A stretch of DNA of 10,454 bases. Source: Candidatus Sumerlaeota bacterium. Lineage in GTDB: Bacteria; Sumerlaeota; Sumerlaeia; MWCT01. Position 1 is the first letter of the stretch. Each line of letters begins with the position of its first letter. This document shows, one piece after another, positions 1-7,637 of this stretch. The position numbers and the translations under genes were made by a program. The notes beneath the pieces are model-generated. The model did no database searches. It was given only the letters and a program-made list of their open reading frames with translations, and was not told the origin of the DNA. Where the stretch lies: NCBI GenBank assembly GCA_026398545.1, contig JAPLSR010000347.1:1-10454 (forward strand). The letters are read 5' to 3'.

Positions 1-673
1 TGGCGTCAATCCTGATGTCCTGGAAATTGTCCATGAACCGGCGGGTACTTCCATCCATGCCCCGTTTGCTGTAATTTCTTATGGCGTCATGGAATTTCAT
101 AATAAGCTGGATACGCTGGTCAGCCGCATCCGCCCAGGTAATGCCCTCAATGGCGAGGGTTTGTGTAACGATGGGTTTGTTAATCTGGGGAGGTTCCGCC
201 CCTTTCTTGCCGCCTTTTATCCACGCCTCCCGTATCTTCATGGACTCCTGTGTTTCCGCCTCCCTGATATCCTCACTGACATCCATATTAGTGAGATAAA
301 CGCCGGGCGGGACAATCTCCGCGAGCATGTTTATCTTTTCCGCCCATAGCAGTCGGTTCGGTGGATCCAGCGCCTTCAGAATCTCCATCTGGCTTGCCAG
401 AATGGTGCGAAGCCCGATAAGGTCCTTGAACTGCTTCTGTTTTGATTCAACATCCTTCTTGAGGGTCTCACGTTCCGCCTGCAGTGTGCTGACCTCCCTG
501 TCATCCTTCAACTTCTTATGCACCACGGAATATACAATGCTAAAGACGGCGATAAAGACAATGATGAGGACGATGATGACGATGGGCGTGGTATCAGAAG
601 GGACCTTGAATATCTTTACTGATTCCTTCTTAAACTTGGTCATTTCAGGAGGAAGGAGATTGATCTTGATCAT
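1..673 (-). CDS. pilN: PilN-like type IV pilus inner-membrane assembly protein (3' end beyond window)
   Basis: Bitopic inner-membrane protein of the type IV pilus alignment complex (PilM-PilN-PilO). Its cytoplasmic N-terminal peptide docks on PilM and its periplasmic part pairs with PilO. Seen: the N-terminus MIKINLLPPE contains the INLLP motif (residues 4-8) that defines PilN. A hydrophobic membrane segment follows at about 30-51, then a charged, probably coiled-coil stretch at about 55-100, then a periplasmic region. The ATG (671-673) lies immediately after the TAA of pilM with no spacer, so the two are translationally coupled. 224 codons are open up to the window edge without a stop, already slightly longer than typical PilN (around 200 aa), with a Lys/Gly-rich insertion near 150-165. 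pilO would be expected next, beyond position 1. Family call is firm; the full length is unknown. Confidence 0.88.
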   Translation of the reverse strand, partial: MIKINLLPPEMTKFKKESVKIFKVPSDTTPIVIIVLIIVFIAVFSIVYSVVHKKLKDDREVSTLQAERETLKKDVESKQKQFKDLIGLRTILASQMEILKALDPPNRLLWAEKINMLAEIVPPGVYLTNMDVSEDIREAETQESMKIREAWIKGGKKGAEPPQINKPIVTQTLAIEGITWADAADQRIQLIMKFHDAIRNYSKRGMDGSTRRFMDNFQDIRIDA

Positions 674-1822
674 TTAGTCTACCACCTTTCTAAGTGCTAA
701 ACCTATTCCGACGCCCAGGTGTTCCTGAGCCGCCGTCACCCCTCCTATTAAGGAATCCTTCACGGTGATGCGCCGGAGGGGGTCAATAATCTCCACGGGA
801 AGCCCCAACTCCTTGGAGAAGAAGGGGATAATATTTTTCATCTTGGACGACCCGCCGCCCAGAATAACCTTCTGCACTGTGCGACCGGCTGCCTGATTTT
901 CAAAGAACTGGATTGACCGGCTGATTTCGCTCAATAGGTTCTGAAGATTGTTCCTGATAATCTTCTGGGCAGTTGCCTCCTGGGAATCATACCCCATCTC
1001 TTCGCCGGTAATCTTATCCACCGTGCCGCGGATGGAAGCAATAATCCCGTCTGTCTCCTGCGGCTTTGCCTGGGTAGGCTGTTCCCACGGCGCACCCACA
1101 GAAATCTTCATATTCTCAGCCTTGATAAAATCCATAACCATCTTGGTTGCAATGGCATTTGTGATAGTATCACCGGCAAGTGAAATATCGCGGGAAAATC
1201 GTGAGTTCCCATTCATATAAATGTTTATGTTGGTTACCTCTGCCCCGATATTCACCAATGCAACCACATCGGTGGCAACGGGGGAATGGTTCATCTCATA
1301 GCAGTTCAGAAAAGCAAATGAATCCACATCAACAATTTGCGGTGTCAGCCCTATCTCCCGGATGATGTTAAGATGTTCTATGATGAGGTCCTTTTTGGCG
1401 GAAACCAGAAGGACATCGACCTTGCCGGTTTCCCCCTCCACCTTCCCAAGAATGACAGAATCGAGATTTACCTCGTCAATACGGAAGGGGATGTATTCCT
1501 CCGCCTCCCACTTCAGGGCGTTTTTCAACTCATTTTCCGGCATATCCGGTAGCTGGATATACCGGACAATTATGGATTCCCCACTGACAGAGGAGACTGA
1601 ATATTTGGCACTGATTCCTGCGATTTCTATGGCGCGCTTTGCAGCTTCTATCTTCAATTGCTTGACATCCGTGCTTGCCGCCTTCTTATCCCGTCCGGCA
1701 AAAATCGGCTCCATGGCAAACTTCTCCAGCTCTATCCCCTTTCCAACACGTCTCAGCTGAACCACCTTTACCATACTGGAACCAATATCCAGACCCACAG
1801 TTACCTTCTTACCAAAAAACAT
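674..1822 (-). CDS. pilM: PilM, actin-like ATPase of type IV pilus assembly
   Basis: Cytoplasmic actin-fold protein that binds ATP and the N-terminal peptide of PilN, linking the pilus inner-membrane platform to the cytoplasm. Seen in 382 aa: N-terminal phosphate-1 loop VGLDIGSSMVKVVQL (about 9-23), the PilM/SHS2 signature LKWEAEEYIPF (103-113), phosphate-2 segment ALVNIGAEVTNINI (188-201) followed by SRDISLAGD (210-218), and adenosine-binding VILGGGSSKMKNI (319-331). Length is a little above the usual ~350 aa because of a hydrophilic insertion around residues 240-280 (PWEQPTQAKPQETDG). The ATG has a Shine-Dalgarno sequence GAGGGGTG about 7 nt upstream. The stop abuts the pilN start. Together with pilN this is the 5' part of a pilMNO(PQ) operon read towards the left edge. 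Confidence 0.93.
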   Translation of the reverse strand: MFFGKKVTVGLDIGSSMVKVVQLRRVGKGIELEKFAMEPIFAGRDKKAASTDVKQLKIEAAKRAIEIAGISAKYSVSSVSGESIIVRYIQLPDMPENELKNALKWEAEEYIPFRIDEVNLDSVILGKVEGETGKVDVLLVSAKKDLIIEHLNIIREIGLTPQIVDVDSFAFLNCYEMNHSPVATDVVALVNIGAEVTNINIYMNGNSRFSRDISLAGDTITNAIATKMVMDFIKAENMKISVGAPWEQPTQAKPQETDGIIASIRGTVDKITGEEMGYDSQEATAQKIIRNNLQNLLSEISRSIQFFENQAAGRTVQKVILGGGSSKMKNIIPFFSKELGLPVEIIDPLRRITVKDSLIGGVTAAQEHLGVGIGLALRKVVD

Positions 1823-1897
1823 AATTATTCACCCCTCTGTAATCTCAAAAACCCCATTCATAAAAAGGTATAGAACTACTATCTTTATATGTTTTTT

Positions 1898-1926
1898 TAG
1901 ATATCCCCTGAGGACTTCTTTTGCAA
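1898..1926 (-). promoter_or_regulatory. Possible sigma70-type promoter for pilMN
   Basis: On the minus strand TTGCAA (1921-1926) is separated by 17 nt from TATCTA (1898-1903), about 75 nt upstream of the pilM start and inside the 161-nt gap after the HAD gene. Spacing is ideal, but the -10 box is only a moderate match. This gap is AT-rich and contains no believable gene. Confidence 0.33.
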
Positions 1927-1983
1927 GGGAAAAATGATTGAATACTGAATTTAACTTATAATCTTGAAGAATATAAAGATTGG

Positions 1984-2661
1984 TCATGTCACAATCTCCA
2001 TCGGGGTATTGACAATACAATGCGCCCCAAGCCGCTCAAGTTCTTCCCTTCCGCCAACACCATAGGAGACAGCGCAGACATGGCAACCCGCCGCAAGCCC
2101 TGCCCGTATGTCTGGCTCGCTATCCCCGACCATCCAGGTTTCATGCGGCTTTGCTCCGAAAATATTCATCAGATAACAAATGCCATCGGGGGCGGGCTTT
2201 CGGGAAATCCGCTCGCTTTCACCCACAATATAATCAAACATCTCCTTTATCCCGAGAACGTTGAGCAGTCGCTCAGTCACCTCGTGGAGCTTGTTAGATA
2301 ATACTGCGGTTTTGATGTTACGGCTTTTCAATTCCCCCAGCATATTAAGGACACCGGGGTAAAGGCGTGAATGGTCGGCAGGATGGTCCAGATAATATCC
2401 CTTCCAGAGCGCCACAGCCCGGTCTATCAGCGCCTCCTGCGCCCATCCGGGCTTCTTGCCGGAGGCATTATTCAATGCCCATGCCATAAGGGTGTGAGCG
2501 CCATTGCCCACGTGGATTTTCACATCGCCTGTTTGATGGGAAGACAGTCCCAATTCCTTCATGACATAATTGACCGCCGCGGCAATATCATCAAATGTAT
2601 CCATAATGGTGCCGTCGAGGTCAAACACGACCAGCCTGCATGTCTTCAAGTCGATTCCCAT
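1984..2661 (-). CDS. HAD-superfamily phosphatase, phosphoglycolate-phosphatase-like
   Basis: Cytoplasmic haloacid-dehalogenase-type phosphohydrolase of the Gph/PGMB subgroup, acting on a small phosphorylated metabolite through an aspartyl-phosphate intermediate and Mg2+. All four HAD motifs are visible in 225 aa: motif I VVFDLDGT (nucleophile D14, acid/base D16), motif II AVLSNK (S122), motif III lysine in SRKPAPDG (K155), and motif IV MVGDSEPDI (D180, D184). The helical cap lies between about 20 and 95. Length is normal for phosphoglycolate phosphatase, but related pyrophosphatases (PpaX) and beta-phosphoglucomutases share the fold, so the substrate is not assigned. The ATG is preceded by AAAAGGA, 5 nt away. 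The gene is flanked by tRNA-Leu upstream and pilM downstream on the same strand, with a 161-nt gap before pilM; no functional link to pili is evident. Confidence 0.9.
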   Translation of the reverse strand: MGIDLKTCRLVVFDLDGTIMDTFDDIAAAVNYVMKELGLSSHQTGDVKIHVGNGAHTLMAWALNNASGKKPGWAQEALIDRAVALWKGYYLDHPADHSRLYPGVLNMLGELKSRNIKTAVLSNKLHEVTERLLNVLGIKEMFDYIVGESERISRKPAPDGICYLMNIFGAKPHETWMVGDSEPDIRAGLAAGCHVCAVSYGVGGREELERLGAHCIVNTPMEIVT

Positions 2662-2771
2662 GGCGTCCTTTTGGATTATGGCGATATTTCACCATAGCTC
2701 GGAAAAACTAAAACGGCGCAATTTTTCCCCACGTTGAGGCACAGACAGGCGGACATTACAAAAGAATGAGG

Positions 2772-2857
2772 TGGTGCCGGAGGTGGGAGTTGAACCCACA
2801 CAAGGTTACCCTCGGAGGATTTTGAGTCCTCTGCGTCTGCCATTCCGCCACTCCGGC
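2772..2857 (-). tRNA. tRNA-Leu(CAA)
   Basis: Class II tRNA of 86 nt including an encoded CCA (2772-2774). The acceptor arms GCCGGAG/CTCCGGC pair perfectly. The anticodon stem GAGGA/TCCTC encloses loop CTCAAAA with anticodon CAA, reading UUG. A long variable arm (CGAGGGTAACCTTG) and a T arm GTGGGTTCAACTCCCAC are present. Discriminator is A73, as required for leucine. Confidence 0.97.
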
Positions 2858-2890
2858 AATCCCTTAACATCTCACAGATAACCGATTGTC

Positions 2891-2920
2891 TTTATATTTC
2901 ACCTGTCAGACAACTGTCAA
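2891..2920 (-). promoter_or_regulatory. Sigma70-type promoter for tRNA-Leu
   Basis: Consensus TTGACA (2915-2920) and TATAAA (2891-2896) are separated by 18 nt on the minus strand. Transcription would start near 2884, about 27 nt before the tRNA 5' end. This makes tRNA-Leu independent of the upstream membrane-protein gene. Confidence 0.65.
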
Positions 2921-2984
2921 GTTCAATCGGGACGTGAGAATCTGCAATGCCACACAATGTGTATCATAACAATAATAGGTGGTC

Positions 2985-4775
2985 TTACTTGCCTTGAAAC
3001 TGTTTACTCGCTTCCATGCATTTATGATACACATCCTGAACAGATTCCTCGCTGGACATGTGAGCGGCAATTTTTAATTCGCGGAGCGCCTCTTCCCCGA
3101 GCTTTCCCGCAACGGTCCGGTCTTTGGCATTATGCGCAAGAGTCCAATGCTCAATCCCAAGATTAAAATGCACCTGCGAATAATCGGGCGAGTATTTTTG
3201 TAATTCCTGATAAGTTTTTAAGGCGGTCTCATCATCACCGATAGAGCCATAAGCATGAGCCATCTTGTAATAGGACGTTATAAAGGTGGGATTATACCGG
3301 AGCGCTTGTTTATAGTCGGCGATGGCGGATAAAAAATATTCCTTTGCCTTCTGATTCATCCCCTGCTTTGCCAGTTCATGCTCAATCCTTGACATTTCAT
3401 TTTCGCCTCTACCGGCTTCCATGAGACCCTTGTTATTGTAAATCGCACTAATTAAATAACGAACGCCATATATGCCGCTGAAGAATGCCAAAAGAACCAC
3501 GGCAAGGCATAGAATGCCCAAATTGCGAACGATTCTGTTTGGGGGAACCGCAGGGCGCATCTCTTCCCTCATCGTCTCAAATACGCCGAAGCCAATTCCC
3601 AGCATGACCCAGAAGTTCACTGCAAAGGAGTCCCAGCGGCTGCTGGACCGGAAAATATCAGCCAGACACACACCCAACATGCCGCAGAGAATTCCAAGGA
3701 TAATGATTCGCTTTTCACGCTCATTGGTTTTCCGCAATATTCTCAGTCCCGATGCGAAAAAGGCACACAAAAATCCCATATAGCAGGCAAACCCGACGAC
3801 GCCCGTTTCGGGCAGGAGGTCGAGGTAACGATTGAAAGAACTCAGCGAGAGATGGCTGATATCGTATCGGTGATAATCGGGACTTCGGTAGCGGGGAAAG
3901 ATAATGCGATAACTTGCAGGACCGCATCCGACTATGATTGAGCGCATATTCAGCGGGGGATTTTCCACCTCATACCAGCGGTCCCCGCCGGGACCATGAA
4001 GGAACATCTCCCCTGCGCCTTTCCAGAGAATGGAGCGCCTCATAAATCCTTTAAAATATATATCCCAGGGACGCGTGAGAATGAAACATATCATCATAAG
4101 CCCTATCGTGATTGCGGCAAAATTGCGCCGGTTCCGCTTCTTCTCAATAATCACATATCCCAGTAAAATCGGTATCAACATTATCAGGAAAGTGGCGAAA
4201 AGGTTTTGTCCCAGGAAGGTGCTGAACATCTCCCCCTTCGACGTGCTCAAGGTCTTCAACAAAACTTGCATAACAGATTCTTGATTGTGATTAAAAAGCT
4301 TCTCAAGGAGTTCAAAACCGCCCACGTAATGGAATAATCCGAAGATGGCTGTTCCGAATGCAAGCAAGGTCCACAGGAAAAGAGAGCGGAAGATATCCTG
4401 CCTGGTTCGCATGAGTCCAAAGAACATGAAAAATCCGCCCAGAAAGGCGAGGTTTTTCATCTGCTCGATTTTTCCGGTCCAGCTATATGGTTTTCCTGCC
4501 ATGAGGGTAGAAAGCAAAAGCACAGCCGTATAGCCCACGAGGAAAGCGAGGGGGACTTTTGGGAATAAACGCAACTCACCCCGCGCCGCAAAAAAAAGAT
4601 ACAAACATAATAAGATGGGACCCCCAACGAAAAGCGCCGCGACTTTAATTTCATCGAGGTTGTTTGTCCAGGGCGTGAAGGAGAAAATAATAAAGGCGAG
4701 ATAACCGTAAGCGATAATATTCAGCGCGAGGATGGAGCGAGAAAGAGGAAGCGAATTTTGTGAATCACTTGACAT
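2985..4775 (-). CDS. O-antigen ligase/polymerase-like (Wzy/WaaL type) membrane protein with C-terminal TPR repeats
   Basis: Polytopic inner-membrane protein of the Wzy_C/O-antigen-ligase family, which joins lipid-linked glycan units on the periplasmic face (polymerisation, or transfer to lipid A or protein). The 596-aa product shows about 11 hydrophobic segments (roughly 12-34, 43-62, 74-92, 107-121, 130-150, 187-210, 217-234, 322-343, 355-372, 383-400, 416-437). A large periplasmic loop (about 240-320) contains GCGPASY and, just before a membrane segment, LDLLPETGVVGF, matching the 'hxxyl..l.etGlvG' signature of the family. The C-terminus (about 470-560) carries TPR-like helices (YKQALRYNP, ALKTYQELQKYSPDY). 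The start was chosen at ATG 4773-4775 because GGGAGG lies 9-10 nt upstream. An in-frame GTG at 4848-4850 would add a 25-residue non-membrane leader overlapping the previous gene. It follows the M55 peptidase gene by 67 nt and may share its transcript. Glycan and acceptor are unknown. Confidence 0.82.
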   Translation of the reverse strand: MSSDSQNSLPLSRSILALNIIAYGYLAFIIFSFTPWTNNLDEIKVAALFVGGPILLCLYLFFAARGELRLFPKVPLAFLVGYTAVLLLSTLMAGKPYSWTGKIEQMKNLAFLGGFFMFFGLMRTRQDIFRSLFLWTLLAFGTAIFGLFHYVGGFELLEKLFNHNQESVMQVLLKTLSTSKGEMFSTFLGQNLFATFLIMLIPILLGYVIIEKKRNRRNFAAITIGLMMICFILTRPWDIYFKGFMRRSILWKGAGEMFLHGPGGDRWYEVENPPLNMRSIIVGCGPASYRIIFPRYRSPDYHRYDISHLSLSSFNRYLDLLPETGVVGFACYMGFLCAFFASGLRILRKTNEREKRIIILGILCGMLGVCLADIFRSSSRWDSFAVNFWVMLGIGFGVFETMREEMRPAVPPNRIVRNLGILCLAVVLLAFFSGIYGVRYLISAIYNNKGLMEAGRGENEMSRIEHELAKQGMNQKAKEYFLSAIADYKQALRYNPTFITSYYKMAHAYGSIGDDETALKTYQELQKYSPDYSQVHFNLGIEHWTLAHNAKDRTVAGKLGEEALRELKIAAHMSSEESVQDVYHKCMEASKQFQGK

Positions 4776-4842
4776 CTCGAGACACCTCCCTCCCTTGCAA
4801 GCGTTACCAATTTCTATCAAAGAGGGCTGAGACCTGTCAAGG

Positions 4843-5658
4843 TTACACACGGCACGCCATGCTCATGATGGTGAGAAAGGCGCGGTAGATTTCTCTATAG
4901 TCCCTGTTTTTAAAGCGGATAACGCGGGGGGCGGGACGCACAGTACCCGGGATGCGACTGCAGATATCCGCCATGTCGGGTTCACGGAGTTCCACTTCGA
5001 GCGTATATGGGGGCTTGGGCAGAAAGGGCTTAATCTCTCGGCGCCGCCGGATGCCTTTCCGAATCCCACTGCGTATCATCCCCTGCGCCACCTCCGGATG
5101 GAGCGAAAGCGCCGCCCTCATGCCATAACCCTTCTTCACCGCCGCCGTCTCAATATTCGGGATGAAGCGCCTGACTTCTTTCGTTACCGCCTCGTCGCCG
5201 CTTAAAAAGACAAGGGGGGTTTTATACGCGCCGCAGAAAGCCCCGTTCAGCTCAGCCTCGCCCCAGACCTCGCCATTCACGCGCGCCTGGATAATTGCGT
5301 CGCAAAATGTGTGCGCCATGGAGCCTTTCTGCGTGCCCGCCATTGAGTGATACCCGATGAAGGCGGCGGCGTCATACCGGCTGTCCATCCCCTCCATCAT
5401 CGACCATGGTTTGACCTCGCCCTGAAGGAGACGCGCCGCCTTGTTCACTCTGGCGGGCAGGAGGTTGAGCATGGAAGCGTGGGAGTCATTGACAATAATC
5501 TCCCTGACGCCTTCCTCGAGGGCGCCCTCGATGGCGGCGTTCACCTCGCCGACCATATAGAGCCGTCCTTCAGGATAATCCAGCTTGTTACGGTTGCCGT
5601 ATTCCCAGCTCGGCACCCCCGCCACGCCCTCAATGTCGCAGGAAATATAAATCCTCAT
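4843..5658 (-). CDS. M55-family D-aminopeptidase (DppA-like)
   Basis: Zinc peptidase related to Bacillus subtilis DppA, a self-compartmentalising decamer that cleaves D-Ala-containing peptides such as D-Ala-D-Ala, probably recycling cell-wall peptides. Seen in 271 aa (DppA is 274): SCDIEGVAG at 6-14 gives ligands D8 and E10, NDSHAS gives H60, GYHSMAG gives H104, SMAHTF gives the catalytic histidine H116, and WGEAELNG gives E134. This is the full metal and catalytic set of the family with one residue inserted after H104. Later residues (SGDEAV, 153-158) also fit. No signal peptide is visible, so it is probably cytoplasmic. Start ATG has AAGGAG at 7 nt. The TAA is 67 nt before the start of the Wzy-like gene on the same strand, suggesting an envelope-related operon. 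The true substrate is not known. Confidence 0.92.
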   Translation of the reverse strand: MRIYISCDIEGVAGVPSWEYGNRNKLDYPEGRLYMVGEVNAAIEGALEEGVREIIVNDSHASMLNLLPARVNKAARLLQGEVKPWSMMEGMDSRYDAAAFIGYHSMAGTQKGSMAHTFCDAIIQARVNGEVWGEAELNGAFCGAYKTPLVFLSGDEAVTKEVRRFIPNIETAAVKKGYGMRAALSLHPEVAQGMIRSGIRKGIRRRREIKPFLPKPPYTLEVELREPDMADICSRIPGTVRPAPRVIRFKNRDYREIYRAFLTIMSMACRV

Positions 5659-6005
5659 GAAATACTCCTTTTGCTTTTCAGGTGATTAACAAAATCAGAT
5701 GTGTAAAAAATTGCGATTCAGTCTGCAACAAAATAAAATACATTTGATTTAGAGACACTAACAATCCGCCTGAGGCGGATTTCCCCCGTGGTTAATCCGC
5801 ATCCGGGATAGTTTATCATGTTGTAAAGAAAGCAAGAACACGCCCCCCATTTCTCAGTAGCCAATTATTAGCCCATTCCACTTACCGGTAGCCAATTCAA
5901 GAAGTTTTTAAAAAATATCATGATTAATGGTTATTCGTGCGTCCGCCTGAGCACGCAAAGCGCGCAAATGTCGCTTCGCCCGGCGCAGCAATATGATAGA
6001 ACAAC
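5659..6005. other. Intergenic region with dispersed-repeat copy, no gene seen
   Basis: Gap between the M55 gene and the tRNA pair. It holds the repeat unit described at 5764-5800, a duplicated 10-mer GTAGCCAATT (near 5857 and 5888), and a small stem CGTGC/GCACG (5936-5940 with 5951-5955). Reading frames here only translate the neighbouring tRNA genes. No convincing promoter for the M55 gene was found by eye. Confidence 0.6.
5764..5800 (-). repeat. Dispersed repeat unit, copy 1
   Basis: Contains the palindrome ATCCGCC-TGA-GGCGGAT (5764-5780) followed by TCCCCCGTGGTTAATCCGC (5782-5800). The latter 19-mer recurs exactly, in opposite orientation, at 9508-9526, again beside a CCGCC/GGCGG palindrome. 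It lies between genes and has no coding potential. Confidence 0.75.
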
Positions 6006-6042
6006 GCCCCGCAAAGCCTTGATTTTGCTGGCTCGGCGGGGC
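6006..6042 (-). terminator. Stem-loop 3' of the tRNA-His/tRNA-Arg pair, possible terminator
   Basis: GCCCCGC (6006-6012) pairs with GCGGGGC (6036-6042), and an inner AGCC/GGCT (6015-6018 with 6030-6033) extends the hairpin. It starts 8 nt downstream of the tRNA-Arg 3' end. The following minus-strand sequence (GTTGTTCTATC) is only weakly U-rich, so a Rho-independent role is uncertain. Confidence 0.4.
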
Positions 6043-6050
6043 ATTATGTC

Positions 6051-6126
6051 TGGCGCGCCTGAGACGATTTGAACGTCCGACACCCAGCTCCGGAGGCTGG
6101 CGCTCTATCCCCTGAGCTACAGGCGC
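6051..6126 (-). tRNA. tRNA-Arg(CCG)
   Basis: 76 nt with encoded CCA (6051-6053). Acceptor GCGCCTG/CAGGCGC pairs perfectly, with discriminator G. The anticodon stem CCAGC/GCTGG encloses CTCCGGA, anticodon CCG, reading CGG. The T-loop TTCAAAT and D-arm AGCTCAGGGGATAGAGC are canonical. It follows tRNA-His by 8 nt, so both probably come from one precursor. Confidence 0.96.
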
Positions 6127-6134
6127 AAAAATTC

Positions 6135-6213
6135 TGGGGTGGGTAAAGGGGGTTGAACCCTCGACCTCCAGAGCCACAATCTGGCGCTCTAACCAGGCTG
6201 AGCTATACCCACC
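6135..6213 (-). tRNA. tRNA-His(GTG)
   Basis: Acceptor GTGGGTA/TACCCAC with an encoded extra G at position -1 (base 6213) opposite discriminator C73 (6138), the histidine identity pair. The anticodon stem CCAGA/TCTGG encloses TTGTGGC, anticodon GTG. CCA is encoded at 6135-6137. The upstream gene of a two-tRNA transcript with tRNA-Arg. Confidence 0.96.
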
Positions 6214-6542
6214 ACACACTTGTTTTTCAAAAAAACTTTTTAACCTGTCTTAAAAGGGTTCCCTTCATTCAAAAACAGGTTAACTCCTAACACCCGCCTC
6301 ATTGTCATTTCAAGTCTTTTGTATATTTTTTCGCTATCAAGCGAGGCGCCCTGTGAACGTATTGGTACATTATACTTGTTAATTGTGGAACAAGGGCTTT
6401 TTTTATCATCAAAACTTGACTCGCTTTAACAATGTTGATACTCAAAAGTTTATCATATTCAATCGGGCTTTCATCACATATTTTTCACCCGGCACTGTTT
6501 TTGCACCATGCTTTTGAAAAATCACAAAGGAGGAGGTAAGCC
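6214..6542. other. Divergent intergenic region between tRNA-His and the phosphatase gene
   Basis: About 330 nt without a gene. It must hold the leftward tRNA promoter and the rightward promoter of the phosphatase gene. Weak rightward candidates are TTGACT near 6416 and TATACT near 6371; neither has a good partner box. The only strong structure is the inverted repeat at 6240-6283. Confidence 0.55.
6240..6283. repeat. Nested inverted repeat
   Basis: TTAACCTGT (6240-6248) and ACAGGTTAA (6275-6283) form a perfect 9-bp outer stem; inside, AAGGG (6254-6258) and CCCTT (6261-6265) form a second stem around TT. It sits about 27 nt upstream of tRNA-His in a region expected to carry promoters. It could be an operator or a transcript hairpin; no poly-U tail directly follows on either strand. 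Confidence 0.6.
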
Positions 6543-7637
6543 ATGCAACGCAGATATGAAGTTGCCATCATTTTTTGCCTTTTTGCGGTTCTGTCAATGG
6601 GGACATTGGCGGATGAAAAGGCGGCGCCGCTAAGGAATGTCATCCTCATCGGATGGGATGGGACGCAACGGAATCATCTCAAGGAATGCCTTGCGCGGGG
6701 CGAGACGCCCAATCTGAAAAGGCTCGCATCGGAGGGAAATCTCGTTGCAATCGATGTCCTGCGGGTGACGGACACAAAGGCGGGATGGACTCAAATCCTC
6801 ACCGGCTATAATCCCGAGGTGACGGGCGTTTTCAGCAATGGCAACTATCAGCCCATCCCGAAAGATTACACCATTTTTGAGCGACTTGAGAAATTCTTCG
6901 GTTCGGAGAATATCGTCACAGTGGCAGTCATCGGGAAAAAGGGTCATATGGATGATGACCCGCCGCAGAAAATCCGGGTGGTTGATGACGAGAGCGCTGT
7001 CCCCCGCAAAACGCCGAAACAACCGAAGGGTAAAAGAAAGGCGGCAAAGGTTGCGGTCAAGCCGGCGAAGCTGAAGAAAAACGCACAACCGCAGGAGGGC
7101 AAAATTGTGGAGGAAAACGGCGTCCGTTATCGCATCATCCCCGGCAAGCCTTATTATCACACCAGAGAGGGCATGGATGTCTTCATTAACGGTCTCATAA
7201 AAGATGATGTCGTCGGCTCAAAAACGCTGGAACTCCTGACGAAATATAAGGACAACCCATTTTTCTTCTTTGTGCACTTCGCTCAGGTTGACCACAGCGG
7301 TCATGCGCATGGCGAAAATTCAAAGGAATACAACGACGCCATCAAATCGGGCGATTTCTGGCTGGGGAAAATCGTGGCAAAATTAAAGGAGTTGAACCTC
7401 TATGACAGGACCTATATCTACGTAACTGCCGACCATGGATTTGACGAGGGGAAGGGCTCCCATATGGATGCGCCGTATGTCTTTCTTGCGACAAATGACC
7501 CTGGCGTGATGCGGCGTGGCTTCCGCGAGGACATTGCGCCGACAATCCTTGAGCGCTTCGGGCTTGACCTCTCAAGCATCAAGCCACCTCTGGATGGACA
7601 TCCCCTGACAAAATCATACACACCCCCTGTCTGGTAA
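6543..7637 (+). CDS. Exported alkaline-phosphatase-superfamily hydrolase (phosphodiesterase/sulfatase-like)
   Basis: Predicted exported metal-dependent hydrolase of the alkaline phosphatase superfamily (type I phosphodiesterase/nucleotide pyrophosphatase or sulfatase-like); the ester it cleaves is unknown. Seen in 364 aa: a signal peptide (MQRRYEVAIIFCLFAVLSMGTLA, cleavage near 23). Metal site residues are D39 in ILIGWDGT, D250 and H254 in VDHSGHAHG, D297-H298 in TADHG, and H307 in KGSH. T78 in TDTKAGWTQILTGY is the likely nucleophile, in the position of Thr in nucleotide pyrophosphatases; there is no C-X-P-X-R sulfatase motif. A strongly basic, Lys/Ala/Pro-rich insertion (about 153-187) interrupts the domain. 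SD AAAGGAGGAGG precedes the ATG (6543). The reading direction matches the esterase gene at 9716, with the cassette array lying between them in opposite orientation. Confidence 0.87.
   Translation: MQRRYEVAIIFCLFAVLSMGTLADEKAAPLRNVILIGWDGTQRNHLKECLARGETPNLKRLASEGNLVAIDVLRVTDTKAGWTQILTGYNPEVTGVFSNGNYQPIPKDYTIFERLEKFFGSENIVTVAVIGKKGHMDDDPPQKIRVVDDESAVPRKTPKQPKGKRKAAKVAVKPAKLKKNAQPQEGKIVEENGVRYRIIPGKPYYHTREGMDVFINGLIKDDVVGSKTLELLTKYKDNPFFFFVHFAQVDHSGHAHGENSKEYNDAIKSGDFWLGKIVAKLKELNLYDRTYIYVTADHGFDEGKGSHMDAPYVFLATNDPGVMRRGFREDIAPTILERFGLDLSSIKPPLDGHPLTKSYTPPVW

Noticed and set aside
1829..2020. Small minus-strand frame between the HAD gene and pilM
   Set aside because: It overlaps the end of the HAD gene, has no SD and shows no family resemblance.
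2676..2870. Open frame of 64 codons on the minus strand
   Set aside because: It reads through tRNA-Leu (SGGMADAEDSKS artefact) and is not a gene.
4776..4850. 25-residue N-terminal extension of the Wzy-like protein from a GTG
   Set aside because: The downstream ATG at 4775 has a strong SD, and the extension would overlap the M55 gene.
5908..6219. Open frame of 103 codons on the minus strand
   Set aside because: It is a translation through tRNA-His and tRNA-Arg (the typical PVAQGIERQ/GYSSAWLER artefact peptides).
6371..6445. Promoter boxes TATACT and TTGACT upstream of the phosphatase gene
   Set aside because: Neither has a convincing partner at 16-18 nt, so no promoter is annotated.
6630..7160. 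Minus-strand open frame of 176 codons
   Set aside because: It is antisense to the phosphatase-fold gene and has no recognisable domain or suitable SD.
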